A stretch of DNA of 64,000 nucleotides from Niallia taxi (GCF_004005475.1 NZ_RZTZ01000006.1:1-64000); one strand, 5' to 3'; positions 9,233 to 19,519 are shown, numbered from the stretch's first letter. Program-made: numbers and translations. The notes: generated from the sequence alone by a model not told the origin.

Positions 9233-9547
9233 ATGGCTTGGATCGCTTTAATTGCAGCAGGACTTTGTGAAATGTTTGGTGTAACAATGATAAATAAATT
9301 GCATAAAGACCGAAACTGGCAGTCTGTCCTATTACTGATTCTTGGATTTGGATTAAGCTTTGTTTTCCTTGCATACGCAATGGAAACACTTCCAATGGGT
9401 ACTGCCTATGCAATTTGGACAGGAATTGGTGCATCAGGCGGAGCAATACTTGGTATGATTCTTTACGGAGAGTCCAAAGACTGGCGAAGACTTATATTTA
9501 TCGCAATGGTTTTAGGTGCAGCAGTTGGGTTAAAGCTGGTTTCATAG
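9233..9547 (+). CDS. ykkD: SMR guanidine exporter subunit YkkD
   Basis: A 104-residue four-helix SMR protein; the conserved Glu is in LCEMFGVTMINK (about residue 13) and the PMGTAYAIWTGIGASGG block follows. It resembles B. subtilis YkkD and is the obligate partner of the preceding subunit. The ATG at 9233 was chosen by family length; the in-frame ATG at 9221 is only one base from the GGAG and would add four residues. Both genes lie under guanidine-I riboswitch control. Confidence 0.92.
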   Translation: MAWIALIAAGLCEMFGVTMINKLHKDRNWQSVLLLILGFGLSFVFLAYAMETLPMGTAYAIWTGIGASGGAILGMILYGESKDWRRLIFIAMVLGAAVGLKLVS

Positions 9548-9587
9548 AGGAGTGTTATTAAAAAACTAGTGAAATAAATATCAACTC

Positions 9588-9622
9588 AAAAAACCGAACA
9601 AGTTCGTTTGTTCGGTTTTTTT
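9588..9622 (+). terminator. bidirectional terminator after ykkCD
   Basis: AAAAAACCGAACAA-gttcg-TTTGTTCGGTTTTTTT. The A- and T-runs on both sides allow it to end the leftward ECF operon as well. Confidence 0.85.
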
Positions 9623-9644
9623 CTGTATTAAAAATCAGCTTAAA

Positions 9645-9745
9645 TATATAGAGTGTGAAGACCACTCCACTCCTGCTCTCTTGCGAATCCAAGTTTTCTC
9701 CACAGAATTTAATGCAGCTGGAAATCAAATAATATTTGTTTTTGC
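9645..9745. repeat. possible decayed copy of the dispersed repeat
   Basis: Short segments such as GACCACTCCACTCCTGC recall the core of the dispersed element seen at 23.9, 31.4 and 38.9 kb (GCCACTCGACTCCTGCGGG), but most of the element is unrecognisable. Low confidence. Confidence 0.25.
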
Positions 9746-9778
9746 GAAGGATTTGTTCGTTATTTCACTTCGTCCTTA

Positions 9779-10549
9779 TTAACTGATAACTTCCTTTTTG
9801 GCAAGGAGCTGCTTCATCAGTTTTTTTGCTAGCGTTGCGGAGCGAACACGCAAATGTAAATCTGGAGAAATTTCAACTGAGTATTGCCTGCTTTTGATTG
9901 CTGCTTTTAATTCAGTTATCGTTGAACAGTCTTGTTCTAGATCGTTTAAAACCGCACCGTACTGAAGAAATTGATGTGTATCACTTCCTGCTGTGACCGG
10001 AAGACCGAGTTTATCTGCTAGCCAATAAACATTTTCTTTATTTTCGTCAATCCCAATAGAGTAAAGATCCTTTCCATTTAAATCAAGTGCATCTAGTCTT
10101 CTTAATACACTTGGCTCATGCTGGGTAAGTGGTGTACTTGGTCTAAACGGATGTCCTCCAATTTTAATGGTTTCATAGGAATCAGCAATGTCGAGTAATG
10201 CAGCAAGTGTAATAAATTTATCTTCCTCTAAATGAGGCTGTAAGCTTTTAAACATATGTACTATTGCTTTTCGATTGCTAATCAACAGAATGTGACCAAC
10301 ACCCTCCACATCTACCTCCATGCCTGGAAATATCTTTAGTCCTTCTACCTCATAATAATCATCGTTATAAAGGTAATGCTGGTCTAAATAATCATAAACA
10401 TCGAGAAATCTTTGTGTGTTGAAATGCTCTGTTAATGCAATGGCATCAAGGCCCGCTGCTTTTGCTTCTTTCACCATTGTTTGAAAATAATCTGGCATAA
10501 ATTCCGATTTTTTTGATATTTTTACATGTGTGTGTAAATCAATTTTCAT
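9779..10549 (-). CDS. PHP-domain metal-dependent hydrolase
   Basis: A 256-residue PHP-fold protein with metal-ligand motifs in family order: HTH at residues 6-8, TEHFN near 40, GMEVD near 75, GHILL near 87, GGHPFRP near 130 and SDTHQF near 193. PHP enzymes are phosphoesterases or, less often, other hydrolases. It is the last gene of a leftward ECF transporter operon, 19 bases after ecfT, with AAAAGGAG before the ATG. The context suggests it processes the imported compound or a phosphorylated derivative. The substrate is unknown. Confidence 0.85.
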   Translation of the reverse strand: MKIDLHTHVKISKKSEFMPDYFQTMVKEAKAAGLDAIALTEHFNTQRFLDVYDYLDQHYLYNDDYYEVEGLKIFPGMEVDVEGVGHILLISNRKAIVHMFKSLQPHLEEDKFITLAALLDIADSYETIKIGGHPFRPSTPLTQHEPSVLRRLDALDLNGKDLYSIGIDENKENVYWLADKLGLPVTAGSDTHQFLQYGAVLNDLEQDCSTITELKAAIKSRQYSVEISPDLHLRVRSATLAKKLMKQLLAKKEVIS

Positions 10550-10568
10550 GTTAGAAGCTCCTTTTCAT

Positions 10569-11387
10569 TTATAATTGGAAAGCCACCATATACAGGGAAA
10601 TAATATAAACTATGCTAATTGTTAGAAATCCATAATCATTTCTGCCAATTTTAAGTGTTTGAAGCTTCAGCTTTTTTACAACTGGATTTTTGAATGCATT
10701 TTTGCTTCCCTTTGTTTCAAGTGCCTCTACCGTTGTCCGTGCACGTTTTGCTACACTAAGAAGCAGCGGATAAAAGGACAATACTGCAAGCCTAATGAAG
10801 TAATAGGTAATTCTCCAATAAAGAAACCCCTTCTTATCAGGCGCTCTTCCTCTTAATCGATAGGACATAAATACATGATTATACTCCTCAAGCAACAGTG
10901 GAAGCATTCTATAGCCATAAGAAATCGAAAATGAAACTTGTCCTGGCACCCCAATACTCAATAACCCAACACTTAGCTTTTCAGGACTCATGGAGCAAAA
11001 GACCGTGATACTTGCTAAAGAAATAACTGCCAGCTTCACTGTTAGCATAATTAATGGCAGTAATACAGTAATATTCCCACCAAAAAATAAGGTAGCAATA
11101 AACATATAGCCGCCTTGACCAAGTATGCCAAGAATAAGTATAAACAGAATCAACCTGCTTACTTTCGTCATAACGGTAGTGATAATTGTCGCAAGGAGCA
11201 TCCCTAGTAATACAACTTGTTCATCAATAAACCATGGTGCAATTCCAAAAAAACCATACCAGATGAACAAGATACGCGGGTCTAATTTCGCAATGAAGGT
11301 TTGGTCATTCGCATATGCCGTATTCATCAGCTCGATTTTCATTTGCTCTACATTCAGCTTGTCGATCATGTTTTTTGCATAATCCAT
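10569..11387 (-). CDS. ecfT: ECF transporter transmembrane subunit EcfT
   Basis: A 272-residue membrane protein with about five to six hydrophobic segments, matching the EcfT/CbiQ family. The paired Ala-Arg-Gly-like coupling motifs are represented by YRLRGRAPDKKG near 175 and AKRARTTVEALETKG near 212, the sites that dock on the ATPases. The start overlaps the ATPase gene by 22 bases and has AGGAGG upstream. Together with the S component and fused ATPase it forms a complete uptake system. Confidence 0.88.
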   Translation of the reverse strand: MDYAKNMIDKLNVEQMKIELMNTAYANDQTFIAKLDPRILFIWYGFFGIAPWFIDEQVVLLGMLLATIITTVMTKVSRLILFILILGILGQGGYMFIATLFFGGNITVLLPLIMLTVKLAVISLASITVFCSMSPEKLSVGLLSIGVPGQVSFSISYGYRMLPLLLEEYNHVFMSYRLRGRAPDKKGFLYWRITYYFIRLAVLSFYPLLLSVAKRARTTVEALETKGSKNAFKNPVVKKLKLQTLKIGRNDYGFLTISIVYIISLYMVAFQL

Positions 11388-13072
11388 GCAGATTCCTCCT
11401 GAAAAAAATCTATAAATGAATCAATCGTATATTTAGCAGGTGTTATGTTGAGCTTATGTGATAACTCTACAATTTGCGGAGGAATAATCCCCGCCCTTCT
11501 CATCAGTAAGGAATTAGAAAATAACCCTTCCTTGTCACCATCATAAATAACTTGGCCATTGTTCATAACGACAACACGTGTAGCCCATTCACTGACAAGC
11601 TGCATATCATGTGTGGCGATCAACACTAACTCTGTTCTAACTGCCAGCTTATCAATGAATTGAGTGAGGTGCTTCCGGGTAGCAATATCCAAATTGGCAG
11701 TTGGTTCATCAAGGAGAATTATAGCTGGATTCATAGCAGCACCAATAGCAAGAGATGCTCTCCGCTGCTGGCCCCCACTCATTAGCCTGCTGTCTTTATG
11801 CTGAAGCTCGGAAAGCTGGAAAAGCTCTAGAATATGATCTACTATCTCTTCGTATCCTTGTTGTTTACGAGCCTTCAAGAAAAACTCTACATCCTTGCGC
11901 ACAGAGTCCTCAATAAACATCTGTTCTGGATTTTGGTATATATATGTAACGATGTCAGCCAGTTTTTCTGGTGACTGTTTTGCTGTTGACTTCCCCTTAA
12001 TAGAAACAGTTCCAGCATTAGGTTTTCGAAATCCTGTCAACAAACGAAGCAACGTCGATTTTCCAGCACCATTATTACCAACAAGCGCCACCTTTTCTCC
12101 TTTGGAAAAAGTAATATTTATATCCTGTAAAATTTGCTTATACGATCGTTCAACAGTTTGATACAAAAAATTGACATCCTTAAATTCTGCTATTGTCTCG
12201 CTGCTTTTCATAGACGGGAAATCAGTTATGGGATTTTCCTTCTTCACGAAATGCGCAAAACTGTTCCCTGCTTCCTCCAACGTAATCGGAACAGCTGCAT
12301 GATTCACATTTAACCGATCGGCAGCCTGTGTTACTTGCGGAGGATATATATTTCGTGCTGTTAAATCTTCAACAGCAGTTAAAGCCTCCCGAACTGGTCT
12401 TTTCCAAACGACCCTTCCATTATCGACTAACAGAACGGTCGAGCAAAATTCGGCAATAAATTCTGTGTGATGCTCAATCACAATGATTGTTTTCTCGAAT
12501 TGTTGATGCAGTTTCTTTAATACATCATACATAGATTTTGCATGGTATGGGTCTAGTTGTGCTATCGGCTCATCAAGCACGATTATCTTTGGATTTAATG
12601 CCAAACATCCTGCCAATGCAAGCAAGTGCTTCTGACCCCCGCTTAGCTGCCACACAAATTCATTCTCATAATCTTCTAATCCAACAATTCTAAGTGCTTC
12701 ACGTGCTCTTTCCATATAATCAGCATAACCAAAGTGAAGTGGAGCAAATGCTGCATCTTCGATTACTCTTGCTTGAACTATCTGATTCTCAAAATCTTGA
12801 TAAACATAGCCTACATGCTCGGAAAGATCTGCTACCGTATTTGAGGTTATATTCAGTCCATTAATACAAGCTTCTCCTTCAAAATCACCAGTATAATAAT
12901 GGGGAATTAAACCATTCAGAAGCTTACATAGTGTTGACTTGCCGCTCCCATTCCCCCCAATAACAGCTAAGAATTCTCCCTTTTCAACAGTAATGCTGAC
13001 ATTCTTTAAGATTGCTTCCTCCTCATTAGGATAAGTAAAACTTACATTCTGAATATCTATTATTTTGTTCAT
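11366..13072 (-). CDS. ECF transporter ATPase, two fused ABC domains
   Basis: A 568-residue protein of two ABC nucleotide-binding domains in tandem. The first has Walker A GGNGSGKST (about residue 38), signature QLSGGQ and Walker B IIVLDEP; the second begins near 290 with GNNGAGKST (about 334), signature LMSGGQQRR and Walker B IILLDEP. Many Bacillus ECF modules have separate EcfA1/EcfA2; here the two are fused as in YkoD/CbiO-type dedicated systems. The start overlaps the S-component stop (ATGA), implying translational coupling. Confidence 0.9.
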   Translation of the reverse strand: MNKIIDIQNVSFTYPNEEEAILKNVSITVEKGEFLAVIGGNGSGKSTLCKLLNGLIPHYYTGDFEGEACINGLNITSNTVADLSEHVGYVYQDFENQIVQARVIEDAAFAPLHFGYADYMERAREALRIVGLEDYENEFVWQLSGGQKHLLALAGCLALNPKIIVLDEPIAQLDPYHAKSMYDVLKKLHQQFEKTIIVIEHHTEFIAEFCSTVLLVDNGRVVWKRPVREALTAVEDLTARNIYPPQVTQAADRLNVNHAAVPITLEEAGNSFAHFVKKENPITDFPSMKSSETIAEFKDVNFLYQTVERSYKQILQDINITFSKGEKVALVGNNGAGKSTLLRLLTGFRKPNAGTVSIKGKSTAKQSPEKLADIVTYIYQNPEQMFIEDSVRKDVEFFLKARKQQGYEEIVDHILELFQLSELQHKDSRLMSGGQQRRASLAIGAAMNPAIILLDEPTANLDIATRKHLTQFIDKLAVRTELVLIATHDMQLVSEWATRVVVMNNGQVIYDGDKEGLFSNSLLMRRAGIIPPQIVELSHKLNITPAKYTIDSFIDFFQEESAWIMQKT

Positions 13073-13926
13073 GCTGCTTTTTTCCTTTCCTTTTTAGAGC
13101 GTTTAATAAGTACATATATAATAGTGGCAGAAACTACCGCTGCAACGCATAAGGAAATCAAGGTTAACGTTGATTCTGATATATTAGAAAATGTTGCTTC
13201 CCATTCGAAGATGTTCCATTCTGTTTCTGATAAATATTCGAACCCGAATGCAGCTACCGCCAATAAAATAACTGGAATCAAAAACCTTGGGTGTAGTATC
13301 CCGCGAATAGCATAAGCGTTATCAGGAGTACGAGGCTTCATTCCCAGCAATGGTTCTATTTTTCCGTAAAGTCTTGGCACAAGATAGAGTGTTGGCAAGA
13401 GTGCAAATAAGATACCGGAAAAAAGCACATCATTCAAGAATGAGAATCCTTCAACTACTACGACACTCTCAGCAAGCCCAGGAAGTGCTTCAAAATCATC
13501 AACCCCTACCCAAACCTTTCCAATATCGACCATCATACTTATGAGTTGATGAATAACTACGCCGGCCATTGCAGCAATACCAACTTGGCGCTTGTTCCTT
13601 GGATCCTTAACCATACTGCCAGCTAAGTACATCGCAAGGGAAAAGGAGATGAATTTCTCTAACTCTCCGAAGCCTCCGAATTGGCCAAGCATAATTTCAC
13701 CAAAAATTACTTCGCCTAATGCAGCACCAATCCCAGCATAAAGGGGGTGAAACAAAATACAAAGTGTGAGTGGGATAAATGCAAAATACTCAATGGAGAA
13801 TTCAACTGGACCAAGATAAATAGAAGGTACAAGTTCAGTAATCATGTTAGACAGGCCGTAAAGAGACATGGATAAAATAAATACCATCATTTTCTGTGAC
13901 TGGGTAAGCGTGTAATTTGGTTTCAT
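13069..13926 (-). CDS. ECF transporter substrate-binding (S) component, substrate unknown
   Basis: A 285-residue hydrophobic protein with about six membrane segments near residues 10-180, a charged loop, and an extra C-terminal hydrophobic hairpin (about 210-278) ending in a lysine-rich tail. Position as first gene of the operon ahead of the ATPase and EcfT supports the S-component role. The sequence does not match the well-known vitamin-specific S families that I can recognise. It is longer than the usual 180-220 residues. GGAGGG precedes the ATG. A divergent RpiR-type regulator suggests a sugar-phosphate-related ligand. Confidence 0.75.
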   Translation of the reverse strand: MKPNYTLTQSQKMMVFILSMSLYGLSNMITELVPSIYLGPVEFSIEYFAFIPLTLCILFHPLYAGIGAALGEVIFGEIMLGQFGGFGELEKFISFSLAMYLAGSMVKDPRNKRQVGIAAMAGVVIHQLISMMVDIGKVWVGVDDFEALPGLAESVVVVEGFSFLNDVLFSGILFALLPTLYLVPRLYGKIEPLLGMKPRTPDNAYAIRGILHPRFLIPVILLAVAAFGFEYLSETEWNIFEWEATFSNISESTLTLISLCVAAVVSATIIYVLIKRSKKERKKAA

Positions 13927-14089
13927 AGATTTGGTTCCCTCCTTCGTTCATTTCTATTACATTGTAAAAAACAAATATAAATAGCTAATATTGCAATTGT
14001 AAGAAAACCGTAAACTTTTTATCATTTTCTTTCATTTTGATATTTTTTTTGCAAGAAATGCTACGATAATAGAAAAAAGGAGAAAACCG

Positions 14090-14905
14090 GTGTTTAATTT
14101 AAATGAGCTGTCTTCAAGTCAATGGCGAATAGGTAACTGGATTGTCCATAATGAAGCAGAGGTCCTTATCTCTACAGAAAAGGATATTGCTGCTGCAACT
14201 GGTGTTAGCATTGCTTCTGTTTCACGGTTTTGGAAGGCAGTCGGCTTTGATAATTTGAAAGCCTTTAAGCAATTTTTAAAGGAAAAACGAGAAATTACAC
14301 CAGCAAAGAAGCTGTTGAATACAATGACAGATTTAGAGTATTCCAGCTTGCAAAGTCATCATTTAAACCGAAGTATTCACCACCTGCAGGCCACATTAAA
14401 CTTATTTCAAAAGGAAGCATTTGAAAAAGCCGTTGCCTCCATTTGTACATCAAATAAGCTATATATTTATGCACCAGGCCCTTCCCTTGGACTCGGTGAG
14501 CTTTTAAGCTATAGATTACGCCGATACGGTCTTGATGTGCGGATTGTAAGATGGTTTGGAAGTGAAATATTGGAGGAGCTTTTACACATAAATGAGTATT
14601 GCACTGTTATGCTTTTTAGCTTTGGAAGGCTACTTAAGGAAGCAGAGGTGCTTTTAATGCATGCTCATCAGAAAAACGGTAAAACAATTGTGATTAGTGA
14701 CCAGCCTGGACTCGAAAGCCCTATTAAATATGATATCTTTCTGTATGCTGACAGAGGCGAAAAAAATGAATTTCATTCGATGATTGCCCCTCTTTTCCTA
14801 ATGGAAAATCTTATTGTGGAAGTTGGAAAGGCAATTCCATCATTAGAAAATATGGAACAGCTTGATAAGCTTCGGAAAAGCTTTAAAGACTTTCTTCCTC
14901 GCTAA
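14090..14905 (+). CDS. RpiR/MurR family transcriptional regulator (HTH + SIS)
   Basis: A 271-residue protein with an N-terminal HTH of the RpiR class (AAATGVSIASVSRFWKAVGF, residues about 34-53) and a SIS phosphosugar-binding domain from about 110 to 250. The start is GTG at 14090 with AAAAAGGAG eight bases upstream. It is divergent from the ECF operon across 163 bases, the usual position of a local regulator. RpiR proteins sense phosphorylated sugars, so the transported or processed molecule may be phosphosugar-like; this is inference. Confidence 0.85.
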   Translation: MFNLNELSSSQWRIGNWIVHNEAEVLISTEKDIAAATGVSIASVSRFWKAVGFDNLKAFKQFLKEKREITPAKKLLNTMTDLEYSSLQSHHLNRSIHHLQATLNLFQKEAFEKAVASICTSNKLYIYAPGPSLGLGELLSYRLRRYGLDVRIVRWFGSEILEELLHINEYCTVMLFSFGRLLKEAEVLLMHAHQKNGKTIVISDQPGLESPIKYDIFLYADRGEKNEFHSMIAPLFLMENLIVEVGKAIPSLENMEQLDKLRKSFKDFLPR

Positions 14906-14909
14906 AAAA

Positions 14910-14944
14910 AACAACACCCTTTTACGCTGGGTGTTGTTACTTTA
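14910..14944 (+). terminator. terminator after the RpiR gene
   Basis: AACAACACCC-ttttacgct-GGGTGTTGTT, then a T-rich tail. Confidence 0.8.
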
Positions 14945-14974
14945 TTACTTATGTGTACCAGCAAATGTAAGCAT

Positions 14975-15232
14975 TCATCCAATCTCTGAATCCTTCATTT
15001 CATTTTCCACAAATCGAATTTTTATCATAATTTTATGAATAAATTTCGGAAAAAAGTAAGCTCCAAAAAATGCACAAATAAAGGCTTGGCTCCATGTTTT
15101 TAACCATTGTGGAAGAAAATGACTGTTATACCCAAAATTAATCGAAACAAGTATAAATGAAATAAATACACTCATGCTTAACGACATAAAGAAAGCAAAA
15201 ACAAGCTGTTTATATTTTATATGAATCTTCAT
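14975..15232 (-). CDS. DUF2798-like small membrane protein
   Basis: An 85-residue protein with two hydrophobic segments (about 9-30 and 43-65) and a basic end after the second helix, the shape and length of the DUF2798 family (FFMSLSMSVFISFILVSINFG; WLKTWSQAFICAFFGAYFFP). AAGGGG precedes the ATG. It lies 21 bases downstream of the ABM gene in the same direction and is probably co-transcribed with it. Function unknown. Confidence 0.7.
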   Translation of the reverse strand: MKIHIKYKQLVFAFFMSLSMSVFISFILVSINFGYNSHFLPQWLKTWSQAFICAFFGAYFFPKFIHKIMIKIRFVENEMKDSEIG

Positions 15233-15253
15233 AACTACCCCTTAACTATACTT

Positions 15254-15580
15254 CTATAAGTTTGCGATTTCTATTTCTTCATATTGAGTAATCGTCTTTT
15301 TCATACTTGGTTTTTCACTGATCCCTTGCTTCCTTTGTTTATTCATCTCTTTATGCTCATTTACATGCTCTTCTCTTGACAGCCATGCAATAAAATCTTG
15401 TTTTGCCGTCCACTTTGTCACAATCGAATATTCTACAACGTCATTTTTTTCTTTTTTCCAGCATTCAGAACTTAGCAAACCAGAGACATCTTGTAATTCT
15501 GCAAACGTCTTTTTCATCTTTGCGATAATTTTAGCTTCATTCGCTTTATCCCCTTCAAAGCTCGCTTGATTAACAAACAT
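15254..15580 (-). CDS. antibiotic biosynthesis monooxygenase (ABM) domain protein
   Basis: A 108-residue protein of the small dimeric alpha-beta barrel ABM/IsdG-like superfamily, with the typical tail pattern W(T)AKQDFIAWLSREEHVNEHK. The ATG at 15580 is preferred over one five codons upstream because GGAGG sits eight bases before it. Family members are cofactor-free monooxygenases, heme-degrading enzymes or proteins of unknown activity. It follows the marR gene and a MarR-type palindrome, so it is probably a regulated target. Confidence 0.7.
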   Translation of the reverse strand: MFVNQASFEGDKANEAKIIAKMKKTFAELQDVSGLLSSECWKKEKNDVVEYSIVTKWTAKQDFIAWLSREEHVNEHKEMNKQRKQGISEKPSMKKTITQYEEIEIANL

Positions 15581-15610
15581 CAAACATACCTCCATATATA
15601 TTATTAAATA

Positions 15611-15633
15611 AATATCTTACTTACTAAGATATT
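15611..15633. promoter_or_regulatory. palindrome, probable MarR operator
   Basis: AATATCTTA-CTTAC-TAAGATATT, perfect 9-bp arms, 31 bases upstream of the ABM start and downstream of the marR gene. A related half-site TTAGTAAGGTTAA follows. Spacing and symmetry fit a MarR dimer site. Confidence 0.55.
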
Positions 15634-15690
15634 AGGTATTAGTAAGGTTAACATAGATTTTTACTATTAGTCAATGAGAACTTTTCTCAA

Positions 15691-16131
15691 TTATTTCAGC
15701 TTCTTATTTAACTTGTGAAAAACATTCAGCATTTGATCAATTTCTGTTTCTTCCAAGTCCTGCAGAAGCTCAACAAATACTGCTGCTCTATTTTCAATAA
15801 TCTGATTTACAATTTTCTCTCCTTCAGCTGTTAAAGACAGCTTCACTACTCTCCTGTCTTCACTTGAGCGATATCGATTTATTAAATCATGCTTTAATAA
15901 CGTATCTGTAAGAACTGTACCTCCTCCTGAAGTAATCCCTAAATACTTGGTGATTTCAGATGCTGTACAAGTTTTCACTTTATAGAGATATGTCAAAATC
16001 AGAATATGACCGTCACTTAAGTTAAAATCTGTTTTTGGAAAAAAGTCGTTTTTGGTTTTTGTTTTTCTAAAGATGCTTTCATATAGCTCTTGAAACTCTT
16101 TTAGTTTCTTATACCGTTGTTCTGAATCCAT
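15691..16131 (-). CDS. MarR family transcriptional regulator
   Basis: A 146-residue protein with a winged HTH (TASEITKYLGITSGGGTVLTD near residues 56-76 and the wing RYRSSEDRRVVKLSLTAEG near 90-108) and flanking dimerisation helices. The ATG follows GCGAGG. It lies upstream of the ABM and DUF2798 genes in the same direction, with a perfect palindrome between. It probably represses this small set in response to a phenolic, oxidant or drug-like ligand; the ligand is not predictable. Confidence 0.88.
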   Translation of the reverse strand: MDSEQRYKKLKEFQELYESIFRKTKTKNDFFPKTDFNLSDGHILILTYLYKVKTCTASEITKYLGITSGGGTVLTDTLLKHDLINRYRSSEDRRVVKLSLTAEGEKIVNQIIENRAAVFVELLQDLEETEIDQMLNVFHKLNKKLK

Positions 16132-16156
16132 ATTAACCTCGCTTCTGCGTATAATC

Positions 16157-16609
16157 CTAAATATTCTTCATGTATCTTATGCCTTTTTGTAAGTCTTGAT
16201 AAAGGCGGTTCACTTTCTGATTTGATAGTAATTCCTTATTAGAATATAGATGTTTCCGAATTGCTACTACCAACCTTTTTATATCACATAATTCCTCATA
16301 AACCAATTCTAATTTGCCATCATCATTTTCTTTTAGATGAATTTTTATATTTACTTCATCTTTACCAACTCTATGCAGTTCCCAGTGATATTCTTCAGGC
16401 TCTTCCAATAAAGTAAAAGTTAGATAATTTCTTAGATACGGAACCGCACCTGGAAGCAGCTGACATATTGAAGCAAGAATGTCTTCTAATGGATCGGAGA
16501 ACAAATACGAACAAACAAATTCAAATTTGTTATCACCTATTTTTAAATACCCCGTTGCCCATTTACTCTGGCTAATATAATCATAATGAAACACAATTTT
16601 TTTCTTCAT
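16157..16609 (-). CDS. hypothetical protein, 150 aa
   Basis: Not recognised. A soluble, acidic and mixed alpha-beta-looking protein (MKKKIVFHYDYISQSKWATG at the N-terminus) with no signal peptide or membrane segment. The ATG at 16609 has GAAGGAG five bases upstream and is preferred over upstream in-frame starts. It ends 25 bases before the marR start in the same direction, so it may be co-transcribed with marR. The composition resembles small intracellular proteins found beside contact-dependent immunity genes, but nothing specific supports that. Confidence 0.6.
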   Translation of the reverse strand: MKKKIVFHYDYISQSKWATGYLKIGDNKFEFVCSYLFSDPLEDILASICQLLPGAVPYLRNYLTFTLLEEPEEYHWELHRVGKDEVNIKIHLKENDDGKLELVYEELCDIKRLVVAIRKHLYSNKELLSNQKVNRLYQDLQKGIRYMKNI

Positions 16610-16684
16610 GGAAGCTCCTTCATATCGCATTATCATAAGTCTATACCAATTAGACAAAAAAGGAACTGATCATTTGCTTGTAAA

Positions 16685-16718
16685 TAAACAAAAGGCTGCT
16701 TTATAAAAAGCAGCCCCG
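16685..16718 (-). terminator. terminator of the 6-phospho-beta-glucosidase gene
   Basis: On the minus strand GGCTGCTTT-ttat-AAAGCAGCC followed by TTTTGTTTATTT. Confidence 0.8.
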
Positions 16719-16723
16719 TTGTT

Positions 16724-18419
<1,696 letters not shown>

Positions 18420-18450
18420 TAAAAAGACCAAAATAAAGATTTTGGCCTTA
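18420..18450 (-). terminator. terminator of the FAD oxidoreductase gene
   Basis: On the minus strand GGCCAAAATC-ttt-ATTTTGGTC followed by TTTTTATTTT. Confidence 0.8.
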
Positions 18451-18472
18451 GGATTGTTATCATTTCTTCCTA

Positions 18473-19372
18473 TTAAAAGTCCTCATTCACTAAATCTCCT
18501 ACAACTGCTATCGCAGCTTTACTTCCTTCTGCAGCTGCAATAATCAATTGAGCAGGGGCAATAATAGAATTATCTCCACATGCATAAACTCCGGCAATTG
18601 CCGTTCGACCGGAATTATCAGTATCAATTCCTCCCATACTATTCATACTGCAGCCTAATTGTTGTGCTAATGGCGATGCCTGTTGCAAACCTGTGGTGAC
18701 AAAGCCGCCTTCTCTTGCTACTTCTCTTCCACTCTTTAAAATAATTTTCCGCAATCTTCCGTCCTCTCCCTGCAGATATTCTATTTCTTCTTCTATCACT
18801 TCGATATCCTTATTTGCTAATAGCTCTCTTTGTTCACTTGACAAAACCTTTTGTCCATTTGTACACAGAACAACATCTTTACTCCAATTTCTAATCATTT
18901 TTGTCATATGAAATGCTCGCTCATTTTCTGAAATGACGACTAATGGACGGTCCTGTAATTCCCATCCATCACAAAACGGACAGCTGAACAGACTTTCTCC
19001 ATAAAATTCATGGATTCCTTTAATAGCAGGAAGAATATCTGTAAGGCCAGTAGCTAAAATGACCTTTCTTGCTTCAAATGTATTGCCATCCTTCGTTAAA
19101 ATAAAAAAACGATCATTTTCTGTCTTTATATCAAACACTCTTTGATTTTTGATGATTATATTAGAATACTCCTTTAAATCTTCTAAAGCATATCTTTTAA
19201 ATTCAGCCGGTTTAATTTTATCTCTTGTAATAAACCCGTGAGATTCATGAGTAACAGCATTTCTTGGTTTATTATCGTCAAAAACTATGATATTCTTTTT
19301 TGCTCTTCCAAGCACAAGCGCTGCATTAAGTCCTGCTGGGCCTCCACCAATAATTACGCAATCTAATACCAT
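18473..19372 (-). CDS. thioredoxin-reductase-like NAD(P)/FAD oxidoreductase
   Basis: A 299-residue two-dinucleotide-binding-domain flavoprotein. The FAD-binding GGGPAGLNAAL lies at residues 9-19, the ATGLTDILP segment near 107, redox pair C131-P-F-C134 in CPFCDGWE, and a second FAD motif GVYACGD near 265. The CPFCDG redox motif differs from the CATC of true thioredoxin reductases and resembles the dithiol-oxidase-like branch. The NADPH-domain Rossmann motif is weak (VVISENERAFHMTKM). It stands alone between two terminators or gaps. The natural substrate is unknown. Confidence 0.82.
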   Translation of the reverse strand: MVLDCVIIGGGPAGLNAALVLGRAKKNIIVFDDNKPRNAVTHESHGFITRDKIKPAEFKRYALEDLKEYSNIIIKNQRVFDIKTENDRFFILTKDGNTFEARKVILATGLTDILPAIKGIHEFYGESLFSCPFCDGWELQDRPLVVISENERAFHMTKMIRNWSKDVVLCTNGQKVLSSEQRELLANKDIEVIEEEIEYLQGEDGRLRKIILKSGREVAREGGFVTTGLQQASPLAQQLGCSMNSMGGIDTDNSGRTAIAGVYACGDNSIIAPAQLIIAAAEGSKAAIAVVGDLVNEDF

Positions 19373-19519
19373 ATTATATCCTCTCCTATTAAATCTATTA
19401 AAGACTCCTTATATCTATTATTAAACTAAAAAAATAGTACTTTATACCAATACATTAAAGACCCTCGATATCTATAATTGATTCTAACTTAAAATAAGAT
19501 ATATAACAAGATATTTATC

